In this document: in pieces, positions 1 to 8,728 of the stretch
How the letters are laid out: the number at the start of each line of letters is the position of its first letter
How positions within the stretch are numbered: the first letter of the stretch is position 1
Assembly (NCBI RefSeq): GCF_001189965.1
Contig: NZ_LFLU01000021.1
Location: forward strand, 21,833 to 85,832
DNA from: Herbaspirillum rhizosphaerae
GTDB lineage: Bacteria; Pseudomonadota; Gammaproteobacteria; Burkholderiales; Burkholderiaceae_D
Direction: 5' to 3'
Length of the DNA: 64,000 nucleotides
The notes under the pieces: generated by a model
Databases searched by the model: none
What the model was told of the DNA's origin: nothing
What the model saw: only the letters and a program-made list of their open reading frames with translations
Position numbers and translations under genes: made by a program

Positions 1-308
1 ATTTCAATAATCTTGGAATCCGATGCAATACCTTTCAGCGCCTTGATCATGTTGATCTGGTGCGATACGTGCGGCTGGAACTTCCAAGCGCTGATCGTCA
101 CGTAATTGGCATAGAGTATCTCCGGAGGGCAAGAATCGACCAGTTGCGTCAAACCGCAATCGTCACAGAAAAACAGCCGCACAGGCCAGACCGGAGGCTG
201 CTCCGTCGGACTTTCCAGATAGTGCTTCGAAACCGGGTGGCTACCGAAATCGATCAACTCGGTCAGCGCATGGCTGCCGCAAAGATTACATTCATGTTCA
301 ACAGTCAT
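1..308 (-). CDS. N-terminal part of a zinc-binding-domain SAM methyltransferase (runs off the left edge)
   Basis: The reading frame opens with ATG at 308 and stays open to base 1, giving about 102 residues; the rest lies outside the window. The visible part carries two CxxC knuckles, C7-x2-C10 and C48-x2-C51, followed by a region leading toward the Rossmann methyltransferase fold. This pattern is typical of sugar C-methyltransferases with an N-terminal zinc-binding domain (TylC3/TcaB9 type). It lies 40 bases after the PhyH gene on the same strand, so I infer it is the next gene of the polysaccharide locus and may methylate a ketosugar nucleotide. The substrate cannot be read from this fragment. 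Confidence 0.7.
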   Translation of the reverse strand, partial: MTVEHECNLCGSHALTELIDFGSHPVSKHYLESPTEQPPVWPVRLFFCDDCGLTQLVDSCPPEILYANYVTISAWKFQPHVSHQINMIKALKGIASDSKIIE

Positions 309-348
309 GATATTTATTGAGTACCCGTAAATGAGAAAGCTATAAGAA

Positions 349-1125
349 TTACATTGTCGATTTGTTCGTGAATACCATGGTTATTTCGACGCTGACACGC
401 GTCTGGTCGCCCATGTTCACAGCGCCGCCGTGCACGATTCCTTCGTTGAAGATCAGCATGTTGCCGGGTTCGGTCAACATCAGTTCGGCACCTATCGTTG
501 CAACATCCTCGTCAATGATAGGCTTCATCCCGCCGGCACCGGCCGCCGCATGGTAGCGGTACTCTTTTTTATGAGAATCGGGCACGATCATCAAACCGTT
601 TTTTCCGGGCTGCGAAAAAATCGGAATCCAGATCTTTACAGTCTCGGAACCAGGAGGAAACGCCTGATCGTCCATGCCCATGACATCGTGGAACCATTTG
701 TCCGCATGCAGCGTACCGACGTCGGTCGTTGCATTGGGCCTCACCAGACGCCAATAAATCTCTTCCCGCCCAACCTCATGCGTATTGCCGTAAAACACGT
801 CTGAGATCGTGAAATCTCCGAGCTCATCATGCAAAGTCTGTAAGAAAGGCAAAACCCTGATTTTGCTGCAGCTTTCCCGGGGCAGACAGCGCGTTTCTTT
901 TGGCCATAATTTTTCGTGCTGAAGCAAATGTGCCAACAAGTGATAATTGTCGATGCCGGCTTCCCTGAACTGTGGCACGAGCTCAGGATGCTTGGCGCCG
1001 ATAACCGATAGCCATTGCTCCGTAATCTCAGCACGGAATACCCCCAGCTCGAACGGCGTAAGCTGCACGTCGCGCGAATATCCCGGCGAGTCAAAAATCT
1101 TGTTTTTCAGATTCAATAGGCTCAT
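349..1125 (-). CDS. Phytanoyl-CoA dioxygenase (PhyH) family Fe(II)/2OG oxygenase
   Basis: A 258-residue protein. The metal-binding HxD appears in LHADKWFHD in the middle of the protein, the distal histidine in IVHGGAVN near residue 233, and an arginine follows in QTRVSVE. Members of this family hydroxylate small molecules using 2-oxoglutarate and Fe(II). The gene starts 34 bases after the alcohol dehydrogenase gene, in the same direction, within a sugar-modification locus. I infer it hydroxylates a sugar or an attached side group; no substrate is evident. The family call is firm, the role is not. Confidence 0.75.
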   Translation of the reverse strand: MSLLNLKNKIFDSPGYSRDVQLTPFELGVFRAEITEQWLSVIGAKHPELVPQFREAGIDNYHLLAHLLQHEKLWPKETRCLPRESCSKIRVLPFLQTLHDELGDFTISDVFYGNTHEVGREEIYWRLVRPNATTDVGTLHADKWFHDVMGMDDQAFPPGSETVKIWIPIFSQPGKNGLMIVPDSHKKEYRYHAAAGAGGMKPIIDEDVATIGAELMLTEPGNMLIFNEGIVHGGAVNMGDQTRVSVEITMVFTNKSTM

Positions 1126-1159
1126 TTGCTCATCTCTTCGGCGTCACAGATGGTGAAAA

Positions 1160-2215
1160 TCAAGCATCCATCTGGATCAAACAGCGGCCAGCCAGCTCGC
1201 CGCTGCGCATGCGCTGGATCGCGACATTAATATCGTCCAGTTTAAAATGTTCGGTAATCAATGGTTTGAGCTGAATCAAGCCGGCATCCAATAGTTTGGT
1301 ATAACGCGGAATATCGACATGTGGCACCGCTTCGCCGCCATGAGAGCCGCTGATGCGCTTATCGAAGTGCAAAGGAAGCGAAAAGATATTGATATTGCGC
1401 CCCTTTTTCGGCACACCCACCAGAACCACGCGTCCTTGTGCCTTGGTCAGTTCATAACCCATTTCGATAATCGATGGTTGTCCGGTGTTGTCGATGAACA
1501 CATCGATGCCTTGGTTGCCCATCAACTCGACCAGTGCCGCCTTGGCATCGACATTCTTGGCGTTAATTACATGCGTGGCGCCCATCTGCTTTGCCAAGTC
1601 CAGCCGACCGTCGTACAGATCCACCGCGATAATCGGATATGCCGACCGCAAACTTGCCGCCTGGACAATATTTAGTCCGACTCCCCCTGCGCCGAAGACC
1701 ACAACCGATTCGCCGAATTTGATATCGGCATTATTCTCGGCAACGCCGAAGCCGGTAGTGACCGCGCAACCGAATAGCGAGGCGACTTCCATGTCGCTGG
1801 AAGGATCGATGCGCGTGACGCGATTTTCGGACACGATCGCATACTCGTTGAACGTCGCGATGAGGCCCGCATTCAGTTGCTTGCCCCGCCAGGTATATTT
1901 AGGCGAGACGGACTCAATACCCTGACTCTTGCGCCAGTGCAGCACGACGTGATCGTCCGGCTTGACGAAGCGCACGCCGGGACCGACCGCCTGCACAATC
2001 CCGGACGCTTCATGTCCAAGCAAATGAGGGAGATATTTGTCCTCTCCCTTGGCGCCGTCAATTTCCCCGATTTGCGATCCGCAGATGCCGCTGACGCCAA
2101 TTTTTACCAGTACTTGGCCGACTTCAAGCGTTGCCGGCATCTCGATCTCGTCGACGATCAAGGGCTTATTCAATTCGGCCAGGATGGCGGCCCGCATGGT
2201 CTTTGGAATAGTCAT
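1160..2215 (-). CDS. Zinc-type medium-chain alcohol dehydrogenase lacking the structural zinc site
   Basis: A 351-residue MDR-family NAD(P)-dependent dehydrogenase. The catalytic region shows SGICGSQ (Cys near residue 45) and LLGHEASG with the conserved GHE. The Rossmann motif is VFGAGGVGLN around residue 173. The four-cysteine lobe that binds structural zinc in classical alcohol dehydrogenases is absent: the corresponding stretch (HWRKSQGIESVS...) has no cysteine. It is separated from the methyltransferase gene by 3 bases. It probably oxidises a hydroxyl or reduces a keto group on a locus intermediate; the substrate is unknown. Confidence 0.8.
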   Translation of the reverse strand: MTIPKTMRAAILAELNKPLIVDEIEMPATLEVGQVLVKIGVSGICGSQIGEIDGAKGEDKYLPHLLGHEASGIVQAVGPGVRFVKPDDHVVLHWRKSQGIESVSPKYTWRGKQLNAGLIATFNEYAIVSENRVTRIDPSSDMEVASLFGCAVTTGFGVAENNADIKFGESVVVFGAGGVGLNIVQAASLRSAYPIIAVDLYDGRLDLAKQMGATHVINAKNVDAKAALVELMGNQGIDVFIDNTGQPSIIEMGYELTKAQGRVVLVGVPKKGRNINIFSLPLHFDKRISGSHGGEAVPHVDIPRYTKLLDAGLIQLKPLITEHFKLDDINVAIQRMRSGELAGRCLIQMDA

Positions 2216-2218
2216 TTT

Positions 2219-2887
2219 TTACTCGAAATAGATCAGTGAATGGTCGCCGGTGTAACCGGTCTGCTTGAACCACCAATCCCACTCTTCCGGGGTGCAGAAA
2301 GCCTCGCACGTTACCTGCCAGTACATGAGGTTGGCCTTCTCTGTTTCGTTGCGATACGACTCGACGCACAAATATTTGCGCTTTCCGACACGCTCCATTT
2401 CACGCAAGGCCTTGTCTAGGTCGTAGTTGTGAAGGTTGTGCAAGGTCGTAATCGAGAAAACAAAATCGAAATAGTCGTCAGGGAATGGCAAGCTATTGGC
2501 GTTGGCGATCTGCAGGCGGTCCTTGATCTCTTCTTTGGCGTTTTCGAGTGCGTAAGTCGACACATCGATTCCGTGGATCTCAAGACCTGGCACCAGCAAG
2601 GACATTTCATACAACAAGAAACCTTTTCCACAACCGATGTCGAGGACCTTGTCGCCGGCTTTCAAACCATAGTGATCAATCATGGCCTGGGCTACCGGGG
2701 CCCAGCGTCCCGGCATGTAACGGTAGCCACCGTAACAGATGCGGCGGTCACCGTCCCAGTAGTCGAAGCCCCATTGCTTGGCCAGTGCAGCCGCCTTTGG
2801 TTTGGGAAATTCGATGTCGTTGACGCGCGCCAGATAATCGCGAGCCGTGCTTTTGTGGACAGAGGTAAGAAAGTCGATATATGCCAT
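2219..2887 (-). CDS. Class I SAM-dependent methyltransferase
   Basis: A 222-residue protein with the SAM-binding motif I VLDIGCGKG near residues 81-89, an acidic residue ending beta-2 (IHGIDVS) and the post-II region FDFVFSITTLHNL. It is a Methyltransf_11-type fold. The start ATG at 2887 is 3 bases after the stop of the kinase-like gene, so the two are probably co-translated. Given its neighbours it likely methylates a sugar or a small substituent. N-, O- or C-specificity cannot be told from sequence. Confidence 0.75.
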   Translation of the reverse strand: MAYIDFLTSVHKSTARDYLARVNDIEFPKPKAAALAKQWGFDYWDGDRRICYGGYRYMPGRWAPVAQAMIDHYGLKAGDKVLDIGCGKGFLLYEMSLLVPGLEIHGIDVSTYALENAKEEIKDRLQIANANSLPFPDDYFDFVFSITTLHNLHNYDLDKALREMERVGKRKYLCVESYRNETEKANLMYWQVTCEAFCTPEEWDWWFKQTGYTGDHSLIYFE

Positions 2888-2890
2888 GAT

Positions 2891-3889
2891 TTATGTCAAT
2901 CTGGATTGAAAAAATTGCCGTGTCTTGTCGAGCTGGATGCGCTTGCGCTGTTCCGGCATAGAGGTTGGATTGGCAAATTGCCGACGTCGCGCCGCCTCCG
3001 GTAAGAACTCGTTGAGCATGATGCAGCACCATTTGATTTGCGAAGCCGGCAACAGCAAATGCGCCCTAGCTCGCAATGCTTCCGCACGACTGGAATAGCT
3101 GACGGCCTCCGAAATGAAATCATCGAAATAGATTTGCGGGACCGGTACTGCGGGCTGGCAGAAAAAATCGCCGGCCATCTTGGCAGGATCGTCCCATCCG
3201 GCATATTCAAAATCGATGAAACACAGTTCGCCATCGTCTTTTAACAAGGCATTGTGAAAACCGAAGTCCGAAGGTGAAATACAGCGATCCGAGCTGTCCA
3301 GCGCCGGCACATCAGCAACCGCAATATGCCTGCGCTGCTCCTGCCACGCCGCCGATAGTTCACCGATGAGCGTTTGCGCTTCCCGATCAATTTCATCCTG
3401 GCCCGGCAACGCCTGCAATTTGGCAAGGCGGCGATCCACTGTCGTCAGATGCTGCTCGATATCGAAACAGGCCTCAGAAGCCGGCGGCAACTCCTCGCCG
3501 CGATCGGCGCCAGCGTTCAGGTTGGCGATAAAGCCGGCCGCTTTCAATACATACTCCCTATTCAGCTGCGCGACGCCCAGCTTGGCCCCCTGGATGAACT
3601 CATAAATGCCTACGTGCTCTTCAACACTGCAGGCAATCGGCTTCGGTACTATCGTCAGGCCCAGCTTGGCGGCATAAGAAAGAAACGCATATTCGGCGCC
3701 CAATCGGTCACGCGTGTCTGCCGCGTCATTGAAATAGGCCTTTGCCACGAATTTTCCAGCATCGCTGTCGACCGCAAAGACACGGTTGTTACCACCGCCA
3801 TCAATCGCGGACAAAGAGATCTCGCCGGGGTTCAGGCCTTGGGCGTTCAACAATCCGGTGATCGTCGCCGTTAGTTCTTTGCTCGCCAT
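2891..3889 (-). CDS. APH/choline-kinase-like phosphotransferase
   Basis: A 332-residue protein from the ATG at 3889; a longer frame upstream overlaps the HAD gene and begins without a good ribosome site. The kinase core is visible: the catalytic loop ISPSDFGFHN (Asp plus Asn, with Ser where many members have His) and the metal-binding Asp in LCFIDFEYAGWDDP. The family phosphorylates hydroxyls on sugars, choline or aminoglycosides. Its first 19 bases overlap the end of the HAD gene, indicating translational coupling. I infer a sugar or small-alcohol kinase of the glycan pathway. Confidence 0.65.
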   Translation of the reverse strand: MASKELTATITGLLNAQGLNPGEISLSAIDGGGNNRVFAVDSDAGKFVAKAYFNDAADTRDRLGAEYAFLSYAAKLGLTIVPKPIACSVEEHVGIYEFIQGAKLGVAQLNREYVLKAAGFIANLNAGADRGEELPPASEACFDIEQHLTTVDRRLAKLQALPGQDEIDREAQTLIGELSAAWQEQRRHIAVADVPALDSSDRCISPSDFGFHNALLKDDGELCFIDFEYAGWDDPAKMAGDFFCQPAVPVPQIYFDDFISEAVSYSSRAEALRARAHLLLPASQIKWCCIMLNEFLPEAARRRQFANPTSMPEQRKRIQLDKTRQFFQSRLT

Positions 3890-4491
3890 TTTTCTTCGAA
3901 AAATGCCTGGATCTCCGCCCAACTGATGAAGCGCGCCGTTACACCTTCGGCGTCGTGATTTTGCTCCGGGTCGAACAGAAGCCGCGATGTTTTTGCGGGA
4001 TAGCCGGGCATTTTCAGGATTTCAGGCAGGTCGTCGATGAAGTAATCGCAATCACAAGCAGCGATGCGCGCGATTTTTTCTTCCTTGGTCAATTCGAAAA
4101 AGACACAATCTTCGGCCAGCAAGGGCTCTGCCTCGCTACGCAGGGCCACATCGATCCAGCCGGCGGCGGCGGCGTGCAAATCGTACTTCGGCCCCAAGAA
4201 CGGATGCTTGGTCTTGTGGCTGACGATTACGACTTCCGCACCGCTAGCACGCGCGCGACGAATGAAATCGACTACGCCCGGATAAGCGTCTGCATCTTTC
4301 ATACGAGCACCGTAAACATAACCCTGCATTTCAGTGAACGCGGGCTCATTGCCAATTTTACGCAGGTAATCTCGCACGGCGACCTTGGACACGGGTGTGT
4401 CGGCAGGCACCAGCGCTTTTTCAACAGCTACCATGTGAAACAGCGAATCGTAAGTAACGATCGTGTTATCGAAGTCCAGACCGATACGCAT
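3871..4491 (-). CDS. HAD-superfamily hydrolase
   Basis: A 206-residue protein when started at the ATG at 4491, one base after the transketolase C-subunit stop. HAD motif I is at the extreme N-terminus (GLDFDNTIV), motif II is in VVIVSHKTK, and the late acidic motif is in CDYFIDDLPE. It is not recognisable as the heptose phosphatase GmhB. The tight spacing suggests it removes a phosphate from a product of the transketolase/isomerase steps encoded alongside. The assignment beyond the superfamily is inference. Confidence 0.65.
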   Translation of the reverse strand: MRIGLDFDNTIVTYDSLFHMVAVEKALVPADTPVSKVAVRDYLRKIGNEPAFTEMQGYVYGARMKDADAYPGVVDFIRRARASGAEVVIVSHKTKHPFLGPKYDLHAAAAGWIDVALRSEAEPLLAEDCVFFELTKEEKIARIAACDCDYFIDDLPEILKMPGYPAKTSRLLFDPEQNHDAEGVTARFISWAEIQAFFEEKWRAKN

Positions 4492-4492
4492 C

Positions 4493-5425
4493 TCAGGCTG
4501 TCGCCTTTCCGAATGCAGCCTGCACCTTGGTCGCAATGTTTTCTGCCGTCAAGCCGTACTTGGCGCGAGCATATTCCTGGGTGCCGATTTCATGCATGAA
4601 ACTGTCGTCGACGCCAAAGGCAACAAGACGCCCCTTTAGGCGCTCCTGCTGCGCCAGCCACTCGGCGATGCTGCCACCGAGACCGCCGAGACGACTGTGC
4701 TCTTCCACCACGGCGACAATGCTGTAACCGGAGAAGGCTTGCTGCAAGGTTGCCTCATCCAACGGCTTGATCGTATGATAACTCTCAACGCGGGCGGTGA
4801 TCCCTTGGGCCGCAAGCAGATCTGCGGCCTGCAAGACGGTCGGCAACAAGGTTCCTGTGCCGATCAAGCAGACATCGGCGCCTTCGCGCACAGTGATCGA
4901 GCGACCGATCTGGAAACTGTCGTCCTTTTTCGGAACGATGGCTTCGCCACGCTTGCCGATGCGAATATACACCGGGCCATCTTGCTTGAGTGCAGCGCGC
5001 AGGCATTGCCTCAATTCAACTTCATCGGCAGGCGCCATCACCGTCATATGCGGCAGCACGCGCATGATCGCCAGATCTTCGCAAGAGTGGTGGGTAGGGC
5101 CCAGTTCTGCATACGACAAGCCGGAACCGGTACCGACGATGATAACCGGCACATTGTGATAACAGGCGTCAACGCGAATCTGTTCGAAGCAACGTGTGGT
5201 GGTAAACGGTGTGATCGTATAGATGACCGGGCGCAGTCCCGACAACGCCATGCCACCTGCCACTCCCATCATGTTGGCTTCTGCGATGCCACAGTTGATG
5301 AAGCGGTCTGCACTGGCAGCCTTGAATTTGTCGAACAGCTTGTTGCCAATATCGCCGGACAACAGCACAACTCGTGGATCGCTGACGCCGAGTTTGGTGA
5401 TTTCATCTGCAAATGCGTTTCTCAT
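4493..5425 (-). CDS. Transketolase, C-terminal (pyrimidine-binding) subunit
   Basis: A 310-residue protein equivalent to the second half of transketolase: the Pyr domain with the cofactor-activating glutamate region NCGIAEANMMGVAGG near residue 47, and the C-terminal domain with VVEEHSRLGGLGG. Its ATG overlaps the stop of the N-terminal subunit gene by four bases (ATGA), the usual sign of a two-subunit enzyme. Central-metabolism transketolase is normally one longer chain, so this pair is probably dedicated to the glycan locus. Two-component transketolases can transfer a two-carbon ketol unit, which is one way to build branched or heptose-type sugars. Confidence 0.85.
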   Translation of the reverse strand: MRNAFADEITKLGVSDPRVVLLSGDIGNKLFDKFKAASADRFINCGIAEANMMGVAGGMALSGLRPVIYTITPFTTTRCFEQIRVDACYHNVPVIIVGTGSGLSYAELGPTHHSCEDLAIMRVLPHMTVMAPADEVELRQCLRAALKQDGPVYIRIGKRGEAIVPKKDDSFQIGRSITVREGADVCLIGTGTLLPTVLQAADLLAAQGITARVESYHTIKPLDEATLQQAFSGYSIVAVVEEHSRLGGLGGSIAEWLAQQERLKGRLVAFGVDDSFMHEIGTQEYARAKYGLTAENIATKVQAAFGKATA

Positions 5426-6249
5426 GCTGTTACTCCCAGTTCTTTATAGGCTGCCACCACTTCGTCGGCAGTCGGAATCCGGTAGTGCCAGTTGTTGTCA
5501 TCTTCCATGAAAGAAACACCCTTGCCTTTAACCGTGTGTGCCACGACGGCAATTGGTTTGCCGACGTTATTACGCTTACGGCCCAATATCTCCGTCAGTA
5601 GGGCCATGTCGTGCCCGTCGATTTCAATTGCATCCCAGCCGAATGCAGTCCATTTATCGACAAATGAGCCGACGGCCAGCCCTTCGCTACGGTCCGTCGC
5701 TTGCCATTTGTTGAAATCGACGATCGCCAATAAGTTGCCCGCGCGTTGAGCCGCGGCCATCATGGCAGCTTCCCAGACAGAGCCCTCGTTGCATTCGCCG
5801 TCGCCGAGCAACACCGTGACGTCGTAACTTTGCTTCTGGATACGACCGGCCAACGCCATGCCGAGGCCGATCGGCAACCCGTGCCCGAGCGAACCGGTGG
5901 CTGCCTCAATGCCGGCCAGATGATCTGGCGTGGGTGGATGCTCAGCGAAAATACCGCCATCCTTGCCGTAATCATTCAAGAGCGACTCTGGATAAAAACC
6001 TTTCAACGCCAACACTTGGAACAGCGCGGCCGCGCCATGGCCCTTGCTGAGAATAAAACGGTCACGAGCCGGATCCTTGGGCTTTGATGGATCAATTTTC
6101 ATCGCGCTAAAATAGGCTGCGATCAGGATATCGACACAGGAAAGGCAAGAACCCAGATGCGGCGTATGCGTGTTATGCGAAGTCGAAATAATGCGACCAC
6201 GAATTTCCGCCGCGATCTTCTTCAACGTAGTTATATCTGGAGTCATCAT
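5422..6249 (-). CDS. Transketolase, N-terminal (thiamine diphosphate-binding) subunit
   Basis: A 275-residue protein matching the first half of transketolase. The ThDP/Mg motif GDGECNEGSVWEA ... NKW is near residues 148-181, with SKGHGAAALFQ and TGSLGHGLPIG ahead of it. It pairs with the following gene, overlapping it by four bases. A 199-base gap separates it from the aminotransferase gene upstream, the largest gap in this strand's run, and that gap contains a hairpin with a T-run. The gene may therefore be the head of its own transcript or sit behind an attenuator. Confidence 0.85.
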   Translation of the reverse strand: MMTPDITTLKKIAAEIRGRIISTSHNTHTPHLGSCLSCVDILIAAYFSAMKIDPSKPKDPARDRFILSKGHGAAALFQVLALKGFYPESLLNDYGKDGGIFAEHPPTPDHLAGIEAATGSLGHGLPIGLGMALAGRIQKQSYDVTVLLGDGECNEGSVWEAAMMAAAQRAGNLLAIVDFNKWQATDRSEGLAVGSFVDKWTAFGWDAIEIDGHDMALLTEILGRKRNNVGKPIAVVAHTVKGKGVSFMEDDNNWHYRIPTADEVVAAYKELGVTA

Positions 6250-6255
6250 TGCTTA

Positions 6256-6290
6256 CTCTTAAAAAACGATGCCTGTCTATCAAAACAGGC
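6256..6290 (-). terminator. Hairpin with T-run ahead of the transketolase genes
   Basis: Read on the minus strand, GCCTGT-TTTGATAG-ACAGGC (6290-6271) is followed after four bases by six T residues. It ends within about 10 bases of the transketolase start codon. It could terminate transcripts from the aminotransferase genes or act as an attenuator; there is no sequence proof of regulation. The rest of the 6250-6448 gap also holds a second weak stem (GCCGC...GCGGC at 6306-6322) and no gene. Confidence 0.4.
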
Positions 6291-6448
6291 AAAAAATGGC
6301 GTCTTGCCGCCTGAAAAGCGGCTCATGACCAGGGAGGTGTCTAGTATTCAGGGTGTTCGAGATTATGAACGGTCAGAACAGAAATCACAACATCGAATCC
6401 GCCCCGGATCGCCTATAGAACAGGCCTATTCTTGCACCTGCATCCACT

Positions 6449-7552
6449 TCAGAAAAAAGACTTGACTACCTCGATAACATAATTCACCTCGGTGTCGCTT
6501 AGCTCCGGATAAATCGGCAAGCTGACCATGGTTTTTGCATACCGTTCTGCGTTCGGGAAATCTCCCAGCTTGTATCCCAATTGCTTGGCGGCATCCTGCA
6601 GGTGAATCGGGATCGGATAATGTACGCGGGTATCAACGCCGTTTTGCAAAAGATGCGCCATCAATGCATCGCGACGTTCCGTGCGAATCACGAAGTTGTG
6701 ATAAACACACTCTTCCCAAGCGCGATCTACCGGCACCTGAACATAATCGGCCAATCCGGCCGCGTAGGTTTGCGCAATAGAAAGACAGCGAGCATTCCAG
6801 TTATCCAGGTAACCGAGTTTGATTTCAGCGAAGGCCGCCTGCATCGTGTCGAGTCGCGAATTGAAACCCCAGATTTCACACTCGTCGCGATTGCGCAAAC
6901 CATGATTGCGCAATTTCAGCAGCTTGGCGGCAAGCGCATCGTCGTCGGTGGTAATCAAGCCGCCATCGCCATAGACACCTAGATTTTTCAGGGGATGCAA
7001 ACTAAAACCGGCGGCGTGACCCAAAGCGCCCGTGCGCTTGCCGCGATAGCGGGCGCCGATTGCTTGGGCGGCATCTTCGAGAACGAAGAGGTCGTGTTTC
7101 AACGCGATCGCGTTGATCTCGTCCATCGGTGCGGCGCGACCGGTCAGGTGAACGGGGATAATCGCCTTGGTGCGCGACGTGACGGCTGCTTCGACCAATT
7201 GCGGATCAATATTGAAATCATCGGCCACATCGACCAATACCGGCGTGGCGCCGACTGCGGCAATAACCCATGCCGACGCAATGAAAGAGTTGGTGGCAGT
7301 GATGACTTCATCGCCCGGCCCGATGTCGAGTGCCTTAAGCACCAGAAACAGCGCATCCGAGCCATCGGCGACGCCAAGAGCATGGCGCACGCCGATAAAT
7401 TCGGCGACTTTGCGCTCAAACGATTCCAATCGGGCACCCATGATATAGCCGCCGCTGCGACCGACATCAACAAATGCCTTGGTCAGCTCAGGTTCGATGC
7501 TGCGGAACTGACGCGCCAGATCCACGAAAGGAATAACCATCTTCTCAACCAT
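6449..7552 (-). CDS. DegT/DnrJ/EryC1 aminotransferase (second of a tandem pair)
   Basis: A 367-residue PLP-dependent sugar aminotransferase. The PLP-lysine motif is FSLHPLKNLGVYGDGG around residue 188, preceded by the LEDAAQAIGA motif containing the PLP-phenol Asp. The ATG at 7552 overlaps the end of the other DegT gene by eight bases. Family members add an amino group to a 3- or 4-keto nucleotide sugar using glutamate. It differs clearly from its neighbour, so the pair probably acts on two positions or two intermediates rather than being a recent duplication. Confidence 0.8.
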   Translation of the reverse strand: MVEKMVIPFVDLARQFRSIEPELTKAFVDVGRSGGYIMGARLESFERKVAEFIGVRHALGVADGSDALFLVLKALDIGPGDEVITATNSFIASAWVIAAVGATPVLVDVADDFNIDPQLVEAAVTSRTKAIIPVHLTGRAAPMDEINAIALKHDLFVLEDAAQAIGARYRGKRTGALGHAAGFSLHPLKNLGVYGDGGLITTDDDALAAKLLKLRNHGLRNRDECEIWGFNSRLDTMQAAFAEIKLGYLDNWNARCLSIAQTYAAGLADYVQVPVDRAWEECVYHNFVIRTERRDALMAHLLQNGVDTRVHYPIPIHLQDAAKQLGYKLGDFPNAERYAKTMVSLPIYPELSDTEVNYVIEVVKSFF

Positions 7553-8699
7553 AGAATGCCTTGATCAATTGAATCACGCGGTCTTGCTGCTCACGTGTGA
7601 TGAATTCGTGTACTGGCAACGACAGCGCCGAGGCAGCGATCGCTTCCGTCACCGGGAAGTCACCCATCTTGTGCCCCAGGAAAGCCGCCGCGGGCTGCAG
7701 ATGCATTGGCACCGGGTAGTGGACTTTCGCGTCGACATTATTCTCGACCAGATATTTCTGCAACATGTCGCGCTGTTCGCAGCGCACCATGTACAGATGA
7801 TAAACCTGCTTCACGTCGGCTTCGCGCGCCGGAATAGTGATTTGCGGAATGTCGCGCAAACCATCATCGAAGTACTGCGAATTGGCGATGCGAGAAGCCG
7901 TGATGTGGTCGATCTTGCCCAGCATGTGTCGCGCAACCACGGCTTGAATGGTATCGAGCCGCGAGTTATAGGCGAAGATGCGACATTCGTCGCGCCCTGC
8001 CAAACCATGATTGCGTAACAGACGCAGCTTGTCGGCCAGTTCGTCGGAATTGGTGGCGATGATGCCGCCGTCACCCCATACGTTCAGGTTCTTCAGGGGA
8101 TGGAAACTGAAACAGGCGATAGTGCCCAGTTCGCCCGAATGTCGACCTTTGTAGCTTGCCTTGATTGCATGGCAGGCATCGCTGACGATCGCCAGTCCGT
8201 GCTTCTTTGCAATCGCTTCGATGGCATCCATGTCGCAAGGCTTGCCGGACCAATGTACCGGCATGATCGCCTTGGTTTTCGCGGTAATTTTCTTTTCGAT
8301 TTCGGCGGGATCGATGTTGTAGTCGTCGCGCGCATCGGCAAACACGGGCGTCGCGCCGGCGGTCACGATGGCACCGATGGTGGCGTAAAAGGTGTAGGGC
8401 GTGGTGATGACCTCATCGCCCTTGTCGATACCCAGCGCCTTCAGGCTCAGGAACAATGCATCGGTGCCGCTACCGACACCGATGGCATGCTTGACGCCGT
8501 TGATGGCCGCAAACTCGGCTTCGACCTGATCGACTTCAGAACCGAGGGTAAAGTCGCCGCGACGCACGACTTCCCGAATTTTGGTCCAGATCACCTCATG
8601 ATCGGCAAACTGATCGTGCAAATAGTTATGATTGATCTCGAGCGCGCCGGTCTGGCGATATTGCTCGGGCAAGAAATTTTGAATGATAGGTGAAGTCAT
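7545..8699 (-). CDS. DegT/DnrJ/EryC1 aminotransferase (first of a tandem pair)
   Basis: A 384-residue PLP enzyme with the lysine motif FSFHPLKNLNVWGDGG and the Asp motif IVSDACHAIKA. It follows the RmlB-like gene by 29 bases on the same strand and overlaps the next aminotransferase. Family knowledge supports transamination of a ketosugar nucleotide. Which ketosugar is unclear, because no canonical 4,6-dehydratase/3,4-ketoisomerase pair accompanies it; the adjacent RmlB-like protein lacks the usual catalytic lysine. Confidence 0.8.
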   Translation of the reverse strand: MTSPIIQNFLPEQYRQTGALEINHNYLHDQFADHEVIWTKIREVVRRGDFTLGSEVDQVEAEFAAINGVKHAIGVGSGTDALFLSLKALGIDKGDEVITTPYTFYATIGAIVTAGATPVFADARDDYNIDPAEIEKKITAKTKAIMPVHWSGKPCDMDAIEAIAKKHGLAIVSDACHAIKASYKGRHSGELGTIACFSFHPLKNLNVWGDGGIIATNSDELADKLRLLRNHGLAGRDECRIFAYNSRLDTIQAVVARHMLGKIDHITASRIANSQYFDDGLRDIPQITIPAREADVKQVYHLYMVRCEQRDMLQKYLVENNVDAKVHYPVPMHLQPAAAFLGHKMGDFPVTEAIAASALSLPVHEFITREQQDRVIQLIKAFYG

Positions 8700-8728
8700 G
8701 ATCGTAAATGTTGTACGGTAATTACCGC

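Noticed and set aside
60..320. A plus-strand 86-codon frame at the left edge
   Set aside because: It is antisense to the zinc-knuckle methyltransferase fragment, which has a coherent translation with paired CxxC motifs.
6157..6465. A plus-strand 102-codon frame across the gap before the transketolase genes
   Set aside because: It overlaps two minus-strand genes at its ends and shows no domain.
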